This document shows, piece by piece, positions 14,925 to 21,301 of a stretch of 23,776 nt of DNA. The stretch lies in contig JADFWI010000535.1 of assembly GCA_015222985.1 (NCBI GenBank), positions 1 to 23,776 on the forward strand. The letters are read 5' to 3'. Within the stretch, counting starts at the first letter, position 1. Each line of letters begins with the position of its first letter. Source of the DNA: Pseudomonadota bacterium. GTDB taxonomy: Bacteria > Desulfobacterota > Desulfobacteria > Desulfobacterales > C00003060. The notes beneath the pieces are model-generated. The model saw nothing but the letters and a program-made list of their open reading frames with translations, had not been told where the DNA came from and did no database searches. Position numbers and translations under genes: made by a program.

Positions 14925-16610
14925 ATGTTGTATACCATTGCCCTATACACTTCACTAGCCATCTTTGTAGCCGGCTTAATCTATAGGATATCAAACTGGT
15001 TCCGATACAGTATCGGCAAAGATGCTGCTGACATCACGGCTTCAACAAGGGTGTCTGCAGCCGTGGGCGGTATAGCGTCGACGATATTCAGCGCCAAGAT
15101 AGGCATATTGCTGAAGGTTTTTCTTCTGGATGTGCTCTTGCAAACTTGGTTGTTGAAAAAGGATTTCCTCCGGTGGTTGGCCCACATCTGTATATATGTT
15201 GGGTTCATACTCCTGCTTCTGATGCATGGGCTCGATAAGCTCATTACCTCTGTGGTGTTCGATAACTACTATTCTACGCTTAATCCTTTTATGTTTTTGA
15301 GAGACTTCTTTGGCCTGGTCGTTATCGTAGGCGTAGGGATTGCCATTTATAGGAGACTTCTTTCAAAGGGCCCCCGTCCGCAATCGACTGGTGTTGATTA
15401 CTACGCCATCATCATATTGGCCGTCATCATGATTTCTGGCGTTATCTTGGAAGGAACCAAAATCGTATCTAATTCGAGATATCAGGAGATGGTCGATGAA
15501 TATGCGGGCCTGGATGAAGAAGAGACGGAAGATCTTATGGCTCTCGGGGCTTACTGGGTCCAGAAATTTGGCGTGGTTTCTCCTGATATAAAAGGGCCTT
15601 TTGACAAGAATACACTGCAGCAGGGCAAGCAACTTCATGAGATGAGCTGTGCAGAATGTCATTCGCGTCCCCAATGGGCATTTATGGGCTATGGCGCATC
15701 CAGGGTCATGTCGCCTATGGCATCCCTCTTGGACCGGGCCAATATACGCACTTTATTGTGGTATATCCATTTCCTGGCCTGCTTCTTTGGCATGGCCTAC
15801 CTTCCATTCAGCAAATTTTTTCATATCTTTTCCACTCCTGTGTATCTGCTGGCCAATGCTGTAAAGAAGGAAGGGAAATCAGATCCTGCAAATATGGCCA
15901 CTATGAGGGCTATTGAAATGGACGCCTGCACGCACTGCGGTGATTGCACAACACGCTGCTCTGTTGCTGTGGCTTTCAATGAAATTTCTAACCCAAATAT
16001 CCTTCCGCATGAAAAGTTGGCTGCATTCAGGAGACTTCTTTCCGGCAGGGGGCTGAGTAAAAAGACCCTTATGGCTATTCAGGAAGGGAGCTATATCTGT
16101 ACTGATTGCCATCGTTGCACAGATGTGTGTCCGATCGGTATCAACCTGGAAGACTTGTGGTTGAACTTGAAGGCGCATCTGGCTGAACTTGGCTACACCA
16201 AACCCGAGGCATGGGCCAGAGAGGCCATGGGCGCTGAGTTCAACTTGGTAAAGCTTAAGGACAAGACTTTGTCCCTGACACCTGTTGACAAAGGATTTGT
16301 GGGTGAGCTGACCGGCTCGGCACAGGCCAGTACATTCTCGGTTTGCTTTGGCTGCCAGACTTGCACCAATGTGTGTCCAGTGGTGGGAAACTACGAAAAC
16401 CCAAAGGAGAGCCTTGGGCTGCTCCCCCATGAGATCATGCACTGTCTTGCGTTGAAACATAAGGAACTGGCCCTTGGCTCCAGGATGCTGTGGGACTGCG
16501 TAACCTGTTACGTATGTCAGGAACACTGCCCCCAGGGGGTACGCGTGACGGACGTACTTTATCAACTAAAGAATTTAGCCCTCAAACACCTTAAAGAGAA
16601 AGCGGCATAG
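14925..16610 (+). CDS. Membrane cytochrome b fused to a c-type heme segment and two HdrC-like ferredoxin modules
   Basis: A 561-residue electron-transfer protein. Six membrane helices are predicted by eye at about 5-22, 59-77, 85-103, 129-146, 159-177 and 277-295. His87/His101 and His282/His300 are candidate heme b ligands as in NarI/HdrE/DsrM-type cytochromes. Between helices 5 and 6 is a 100-residue loop with a covalent heme motif CAECH (Cys242, Cys245, His246); positive residues in loops 78-84 and 143-152 place this loop in the periplasm. The cytoplasmic C-terminus has four [4Fe-4S] motifs in two HdrC-like pairs: Cys335/338/341/345 with Cys392/395/398/402, and Cys474/477/480/484 with Cys525/528/531/535. 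AAGGA precedes ATG 14925. With the HdrB-like gene following, I infer a quinone-linked Hdr-type membrane complex. The precise partner couple is unknown. Confidence 0.87.
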   Translation: MLYTIALYTSLAIFVAGLIYRISNWFRYSIGKDAADITASTRVSAAVGGIASTIFSAKIGILLKVFLLDVLLQTWLLKKDFLRWLAHICIYVGFILLLLMHGLDKLITSVVFDNYYSTLNPFMFLRDFFGLVVIVGVGIAIYRRLLSKGPRPQSTGVDYYAIIILAVIMISGVILEGTKIVSNSRYQEMVDEYAGLDEEETEDLMALGAYWVQKFGVVSPDIKGPFDKNTLQQGKQLHEMSCAECHSRPQWAFMGYGASRVMSPMASLLDRANIRTLLWYIHFLACFFGMAYLPFSKFFHIFSTPVYLLANAVKKEGKSDPANMATMRAIEMDACTHCGDCTTRCSVAVAFNEISNPNILPHEKLAAFRRLLSGRGLSKKTLMAIQEGSYICTDCHRCTDVCPIGINLEDLWLNLKAHLAELGYTKPEAWAREAMGAEFNLVKLKDKTLSLTPVDKGFVGELTGSAQASTFSVCFGCQTCTNVCPVVGNYENPKESLGLLPHEIMHCLALKHKELALGSRMLWDCVTCYVCQEHCPQGVRVTDVLYQLKNLALKHLKEKAA

Positions 16611-16626
16611 GAGATAGTATACAGTT

Positions 16627-17520
16627 ATGAGATTTGCACTGTTTCTCGGGTGTAACATCCCGGTCCGTCTTAAACACTATGAGTCAGCCTCAAGGGCAGT
16701 TCTTCGGGAACTGGATGTGGAACTGGTGGATATCGCCGAGTTTAATTGTTGTGGGTATCCATTGAGAAACATCGACTTAAAGGCTTTTGTGCTTTCTTCA
16801 GCCAGGAATTTGGCCTTGGCCGAAAGGCAAAACTTAAACATAATTATTTTGTGCAAGTGTGGCTATGGTACCTTACGGATGGCAGACTATCTTCTAAGGG
16901 AAGATGCGCGTTTGCGAGAAGATGTTAATAGGATACTTGCCAAAGAAGGCTTGAGTTATAACGCAGATATTCAGGTTAAGCATATTCTAAGTGTTCTCTT
17001 TAACGATGTGGGTATTGGGGTGATCAAAGAGAAGATAACCAGACCATATGAAAATCTCAAGATCGCTACTCATTACGGATGCCACGCATTGCGTCCCAGC
17101 AACATTGTTCAATTTGACGACCCTGTGGCCCCCTCACTGTTCGATCAACTAGTGGAAGTCACAGGGGCTGAAAGCGTTGACTGGTCCACCAAGCTTGACT
17201 GTTGCGGCGGCCCTTTGCTGGGGACGAATGACGAACTCTCCTTGGATTTTACTGAGAAAAAGTTGGCTGATGCAAGAATGGCAGGCGCTCACTACCTGAC
17301 CACAGGGTGTACGTTTTGCCAGGTTCAATTTGACTCGGTGCAAAAGATGATGGCAACTGAGAAGGGCACAAACCACCATGTACCGTCCATCTTATATCCG
17401 CAGCTCTTGGGGCTCTGTATGGGTATAGACAAAGACGTCCTGGGGCTCGACAGCAACCAGATAGACATCACTGGGATAGAAGGCTTCCTGGTACCAGAGC
17501 CCTTAGCCGAATCTGGTTGA
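16627..17520 (+). CDS. HdrB-like subunit with two CCG domains
   Basis: A 297-residue HdrB/CCG-family protein, which in heterodisulfide reductases holds two noncubane [4Fe-4S] clusters at the disulfide site. The second CCG motif is complete: Cys152, Cys192-Cys193 (DCCGGP), then Cys228 and Cys231 (GCTFC). The first has Cys9 and Cys41-Cys42 (NCCGYP), but the closing CxxC is replaced by CKCG (Cys76, Cys78), so one ligand is displaced. AGGAGA (16609-16614) lies before ATG 16627, and the gene sits 16 bases after the membrane HdrC-like fusion, a classic HdrE/C-B order. I infer it is the catalytic or electron-output end of that complex. The substrate need not be a CoM-CoB heterodisulfide in bacteria; none is specified by the sequence. 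Confidence 0.88.
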   Translation: MRFALFLGCNIPVRLKHYESASRAVLRELDVELVDIAEFNCCGYPLRNIDLKAFVLSSARNLALAERQNLNIIILCKCGYGTLRMADYLLREDARLREDVNRILAKEGLSYNADIQVKHILSVLFNDVGIGVIKEKITRPYENLKIATHYGCHALRPSNIVQFDDPVAPSLFDQLVEVTGAESVDWSTKLDCCGGPLLGTNDELSLDFTEKKLADARMAGAHYLTTGCTFCQVQFDSVQKMMATEKGTNHHVPSILYPQLLGLCMGIDKDVLGLDSNQIDITGIEGFLVPEPLAESG

Positions 17521-17596
17521 CACTGTCACGCCTGCACGTTATTTAAATACCTTTGCTTTTGTCTCTTGCAACAATACATAGAAAAAGGGGTGGAAC

Positions 17597-18607
17597 ATGG
17601 TCAAGGGGATAACGGTAACTGAACACATCTTAACCATGCAAAAAGAGCGGCCTGAGGCGACCGGCGCCTTTACGGCATTGCTATCAGAACTGACGGTAGC
17701 GGCAAAGATCATTGCCCAGAAGGTGAACAAGGCAAACCTGACTGAGGATTTCGGGTTTGTGGGAAGCGAGAGTGTGGACGAAGAACATTACCAGAAGCTG
17801 GTGGAGTTTGCCAACGCCACGATCATCAATCGCGTCAGTCACACAGGGCATCTCTGGTGCATGGCCTCAAAGAAAGAGACTGACCTGATTCCCATTCCGC
17901 CTAAGTATGCAAAAGGAGACTACATCCTGGTCTTCGATTCCCTGGGAGGGATTACCAATATTGATGTGCACATTGACGTGGGTACGATTTTTTCGATCCT
18001 GAAGAAGCAAAGTACGGGGAACATGAGTGTTCTGACGGATGTTTTGCAGCCTGGTCACAGGATGGTTGCTGCAGGCTATTTCATTTATGGTTCGAGCACG
18101 ATGATGGTCTATACAACGGGAAGCGGTGTTCACGGCTTCACCCTTGAGCCAAGGATCGGTGAATTTCTTCTTTCCCACGAGAACATTCGCACACCTGAGA
18201 AGGGAAAGACTTACAGCGTCAATGAGGGGAATTACTATTTCTGGGATGAGAAAGTCCAGAATCTGGTTGAATACTTCAAGACTCCGGACATCAAGACAGG
18301 CCGCCCTTACACCTTGCGCTACACGGGTTCTTTTGTGGCAGATTTTCACCGGAATCTGCTGAAGGGGGGCATACACATGTATCCTGCGGATTCCAGGGAT
18401 CCCTTGAAAGCCCACGGAAAGCTCATGCTTATGTGCGAGGTCAATCCGCTCGCTTTTGTGGCCGAACAGGCAGGAGGGGCTGCAAGCACAGGCCTTGAAA
18501 GGATCCTTGATGTCCAGCCACGGCACCTTCACCAAAGGGTACCGGTCTTTATCGGAAGCCCTGCTGATGTTCGTTTGGCCGAAGAGCTTCTTCAAGGAAA
18601 ACGGTAA
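17597..18607 (+). CDS. fbp: Class I fructose-1,6-bisphosphatase homologue with altered active site
   Basis: A 336-residue protein with the full class I FBPase fold signature: QPGHRMVAAGYFIYGSST, GFTLEPRIGEF, YSVNEGN, RYTGSFVADFHR, GGIHMYPAD, and KLMLMCEVNPLAF near the C-terminus. Sugar-phosphate binding residues (Asn209, the Tyr/Arg block at 241-251, Tyr262, Lys275) look intact. Most catalytic acids do not: relative to the mammalian enzyme, Asp74 is Val69, the SEE pair Glu97-Glu98 is Lys92-Lys93 (ASKKETD), and Asp121 of DPLDGSSNID is Gly117 (DSLGGITNID). Asp118 (Asp114) and Glu280 (Glu281) remain. The reading frame is intact and the fold strongly conserved, so this is not a decaying gene; it is probably catalytically poor or inactive and may bind a sugar phosphate as a sensor, which is inference. 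GGGGTGG precedes ATG 17597. It lies 9 bases before the nuoE-like gene, in one operon with the formate dehydrogenase module. Confidence 0.9.
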   Translation: MVKGITVTEHILTMQKERPEATGAFTALLSELTVAAKIIAQKVNKANLTEDFGFVGSESVDEEHYQKLVEFANATIINRVSHTGHLWCMASKKETDLIPIPPKYAKGDYILVFDSLGGITNIDVHIDVGTIFSILKKQSTGNMSVLTDVLQPGHRMVAAGYFIYGSSTMMVYTTGSGVHGFTLEPRIGEFLLSHENIRTPEKGKTYSVNEGNYYFWDEKVQNLVEYFKTPDIKTGRPYTLRYTGSFVADFHRNLLKGGIHMYPADSRDPLKAHGKLMLMCEVNPLAFVAEQAGGAASTGLERILDVQPRHLHQRVPVFIGSPADVRLAEELLQGKR

Positions 18608-18616
18608 GAGACTACT

Positions 18617-19093
18617 ATGCCCGAGGCACGGTTGAAAAAGATCCTTTCGGTCTTTGAGGGGAAAAGGGGCGGACTAATTTCCATTCTTCAGAGGGTCCAG
18701 GAGGAGTTTGGCTATTTGCCGGAGGAGACCCTGGCGGAGATTGCCGATTTTCTGAGGCTTCCGGCAAGTGAGGTCTTCAGCGTAGCCACCTTCTATGCCC
18801 ACTTTTATCTGACACGCCGCGGAGACCATCTCGTACGGGTTTGTCAGGGGACCGCCTGCCACGTGCGTGGTGCCCGGGACATTTTGGAAACGGCTCAACA
18901 TCGCCTTGGCATCAAGACCGGCCAGACGACTAAGGATTATAAGTACAGTCTTGAGCGAGTGGCATGCTTAGGATCATGCGCTTTAGCCCCGCTTATGGTG
19001 GTCGATGATACGATTTATCCAAAGGTCACTACGAAAAAGGTCGTTGAAATCCTGACCAACGACAAAGATAGCGCAAAGAAAAAAGAAGAATAA
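18617..19093 (+). CDS. nuoE: NuoE-like [2Fe-2S] subunit
   Basis: A 158-residue thioredoxin-like [2Fe-2S] protein of the NuoE/HndA/HymA family. The N-terminal helical bundle carries LISILQRVQEEFGYLPEE and VFSVATFYAHF. The cluster ligands are Cys76, Cys81, Cys117 and Cys121 (CQGTAC, CLGSC). In complex I, NAD-linked hydrogenases and NAD-linked formate dehydrogenases it pairs with a NuoF-like flavoprotein, which is the next gene; the stop and the next start overlap by one base (TAATG). It lacks the quinone-side subunits of complex I, so it belongs to a soluble dehydrogenase here. The C-terminal tail is lysine-rich (DSAKKKEE). Confidence 0.94.
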   Translation: MPEARLKKILSVFEGKRGGLISILQRVQEEFGYLPEETLAEIADFLRLPASEVFSVATFYAHFYLTRRGDHLVRVCQGTACHVRGARDILETAQHRLGIKTGQTTKDYKYSLERVACLGSCALAPLMVVDDTIYPKVTTKKVVEILTNDKDSAKKKEE

Positions 19094-21000
19094 TGTCACC
19101 ACGTCATAAGGCCAAAATAGAAACGCCTGAGAGTCTAGATCGTCTCAAGGAATCGATCCTTGCCGAAGAACAGCCGGATAGCAAGACCGTGATTGTTTGT
19201 TGTGGAACAGGCTGCCTGGCATCCGGAGGCCGCGATGTGACAGAAGCCCTTGAAAATGAGATTAGAGCTCAAGAGCCAGATGAGGAGATCATCGTTAAGA
19301 AGACCGGCTGTCGTGGATTCTGCGAGAACGGGCCTATAGTGGTTGTTGGCCCTGAAGATATATTTTACCAGCGTGTAGCCAGAGAGGACGTTCCGGAAAT
19401 AGTCTCTGAGACTTTACTCAAAGGCCACACCGTTGAAAGGCTCGTGTGTGAAGATACGACCACGGGTGAAAAGTACGTTCATGAGGCTGAGATTCCTTTC
19501 TATAAGAAACAGGCAAGGGTTGTACTGAGGCATTGCGGTCATATTGACCCTACCAGCATCGAAGACTACATAAGGATTGGTGGCTATCAGGCGTTGGCAA
19601 CAAGTGTTTCCAAGTTAAGCCCCGAGGAAGTAATTGCCTGCGTGAAGGAATCGGGCCTTCGGGGTCGAGGTGGGGCGGGCTTTCCCACAGGAGTTAAGTG
19701 GGAGTCCTCGCGCAACGCCCCTGGTGAGGAAAAATATATCATTTGCAATGGCGACGAAGGGGATCCAGGGGCCTTCATGGACCGCAGCGTAATGGAAGGC
19801 GATCCCCACAGCGTGCTCGAAGGGATGATTATTGCAGGCTATGCAGTAGGGGCCCGAAAGGGGATCGTATATGTGCGGGCAGAATACCCCCTTGCTGTTC
19901 GACACCTGGCCACGGCCATTGCCCAGGCAACCGACCTGGGGCTCCTGGGCCTAAATATTATGGGAAGCGGCTTTGCTTTTGAGATTGAGATCGTGAAAGG
20001 TGCAGGGGCCTTTGTCTGCGGGGAATCAACGGCCTTAGTCATGTCGATTGAAGGAAAACGCGGTTTCCCAAAACCGCTCCCCCGACCCAACACCAGCATC
20101 GTCGGCCTCTGGGGGATGCCGACCGTACTGAACAATGTGGAGACTTTTGCCTGTGTGCCGGCTATCATCATTGAAGGTGCAAAATGGTTTAGCAGCATAG
20201 GGACGGAAAAAAGTAAAGGAACAAAGGTCTTTGCCCTGTCCGGAAATGTGAAGAACACCGGCCTCGTAGAAGTTCCCATGGGAACCACCTTGCGAGAGAT
20301 CATATTTGATATTGGTGGCGGGATCAGGGGGGACAGGAATTTCAAGGCCGTGCAAACCGGCGGCCCATCAGGGGGGTGCATCCCTGAGAGCCTTTTGGAT
20401 CTCCCCGTGGACTATGAGTCCCTGGCCAAAGTGGGGTCCATCATGGGCTCCGGGGGAATGCTTGTGATGGATGAGAGTACCTGCATGGTGAACATGGCTC
20501 GCTATTTTCTCGATTTTGCCCAAAATGAGTCTTGTGGCCAGTGCACATTGTGCAAGTTGGGTACAAGGCAGATGTTTGAAATACTCCAGGACATTACCAG
20601 AGGAGAGGGCAGGCCCGATGATATCGAGGTCCTGCTGGAGTTGGCCGAGGCAGTCAAAGCAGGCTCCATATGCGGCCTGGGACAAACCGTTTCGAATCCG
20701 GTAATTTCTACGATCAGGTATTTTCGAGAGGAATATGAGGAACACATCCACCAGAAGCGCTGTCGGGCTTTAGTGTGCAGGACACTCATCTCCTACCGCA
20801 TCAAGGAATACAAGTGTAAGGCATGCATGTTGTGTCTGAAGGCCTGCCCGGTTGATGCTATTACCGGTGCCAAGTGGCAGGTCCACGAAATCGATCAGAG
20901 CAAGTGCATCAAGTGTGGCTCCTGCATGGAGGTGTGTCCTCCCAGGTTCAATGCGGTGGAATGCGTTTCAGGGAAGATCACTGATCAGTCAGGTGAGTGA
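19093..21000 (+). CDS. nuoF: NuoF-like NADH-binding flavoprotein with extra N- and C-terminal Fe-S domains
   Basis: A 635-residue flavoprotein of the HndC/HymB/HydB type. An N-terminal thioredoxin-like [2Fe-2S] domain has Cys36 (or 37), Cys41, Cys73 and Cys77. The NADH-binding glycine-rich GRGGAGFPTG is at 191-200, the FMN site GDEGDPGAFMDR at 220-231, and the SLBB-like part follows. The N3 cluster is Cys481, 484, 487 and Cys527. Two [4Fe-4S] clusters end the protein: Cys575/578/581/585 and Cys605/608/611/615. It exchanges electrons between NAD(H) and the Fe-S wire toward formate dehydrogenase. The extra ferredoxin domain is typical of the electron-bifurcating or confurcating relatives, so ferredoxin may be a third partner; sequence alone does not settle that. 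It overlaps nuoE by one base. Confidence 0.94.
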   Translation: MSPRHKAKIETPESLDRLKESILAEEQPDSKTVIVCCGTGCLASGGRDVTEALENEIRAQEPDEEIIVKKTGCRGFCENGPIVVVGPEDIFYQRVAREDVPEIVSETLLKGHTVERLVCEDTTTGEKYVHEAEIPFYKKQARVVLRHCGHIDPTSIEDYIRIGGYQALATSVSKLSPEEVIACVKESGLRGRGGAGFPTGVKWESSRNAPGEEKYIICNGDEGDPGAFMDRSVMEGDPHSVLEGMIIAGYAVGARKGIVYVRAEYPLAVRHLATAIAQATDLGLLGLNIMGSGFAFEIEIVKGAGAFVCGESTALVMSIEGKRGFPKPLPRPNTSIVGLWGMPTVLNNVETFACVPAIIIEGAKWFSSIGTEKSKGTKVFALSGNVKNTGLVEVPMGTTLREIIFDIGGGIRGDRNFKAVQTGGPSGGCIPESLLDLPVDYESLAKVGSIMGSGGMLVMDESTCMVNMARYFLDFAQNESCGQCTLCKLGTRQMFEILQDITRGEGRPDDIEVLLELAEAVKAGSICGLGQTVSNPVISTIRYFREEYEEHIHQKRCRALVCRTLISYRIKEYKCKACMLCLKACPVDAITGAKWQVHEIDQSKCIKCGSCMEVCPPRFNAVECVSGKITDQSGE

Positions 21001-21052
21001 TTGCAGCGGTGCCTTTTGTCTCTCACAGAGCCCACAGAGGCTCAGAGTTCTA

Positions 21053-21085
21053 TAAGCTGAATTGCTGAGAGGGCAATTCAGCTTA
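21053..21085 (+). repeat. Hairpin A (13-bp stem, 7-base loop TGAGAGG)
   Basis: TAAGCTGAATTGC (21053-21065) pairs exactly with 21073-21085. The loop TGAGAGG at 21066-21072 is the exact complement of CCTCTCA at 21187-21193 in the loop of hairpin B. Confidence 0.85.
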
Positions 21086-21172
21086 GACTGCCACGCTATT
21101 GCGTAGGATCTTCGTGATGTTGCCCACGATACCAAAGCTCGTGTCACAAATGCCCCGGCAGGGGTTGATTGT

Positions 21173-21207
21173 TTGGCCTGATTTTTCCTCTCAGAAAATC
21201 AGGCCAA
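21173..21207 (+). repeat. Hairpin B (13-bp stem, 9-base loop TCCTCTCAG)
   Basis: TTGGCCTGATTTT (21173-21185) pairs exactly with 21195-21207. The loop 21186-21194 contains CCTCTCA, complementary to the whole loop of hairpin A; counting the flanking base, 8 bases (21065-21072 with 21187-21194) are complementary. Confidence 0.85.
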
Positions 21208-21301
21208 GGAAAACCATCTCGGTGTTCTCTGTGGGCTCGAGTGACTGCAAGGAGCGGGCGAGAGAACGTTTTAACCCTGTAATTCAGATACCCAGTGACT
21301 A

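Larger units (their letters stand above)
21001..21301 (+). repeat. Structured 301-base spacer: two 13-bp hairpins within an outer inverted repeat
   Basis: There is no convincing gene between nuoF and fdhA. The spacer contains nested symmetry. An outer inverted repeat pairs 21028-21039 (GAGCCCACAGAG) exactly with 21227-21238, and TTGCAG at 21001-21006 with CTGCAA at 21245-21250. Inside are hairpin A and hairpin B, each with a perfect 13-bp stem, whose loops are complementary. The middle holds small stems (CACGA/TCGTG and CCCC-GGCA-GGGG). No T-run follows either hairpin, so neither looks like an intrinsic terminator. The final 50 bases lack an obvious Shine-Dalgarno before the fdhA ATG. It could be a structured leader or RNA, or a small palindromic mobile element; the sequence does not decide. 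Confidence 0.75.

Noticed and set aside
17553..17580. Possible sigma-70 promoter TTGCTT-N16-TACATA before the FBPase homologue
   Set aside because: Both boxes are weak matches and the spacer is only 76 bases; not enough to call without a mapped transcript start.
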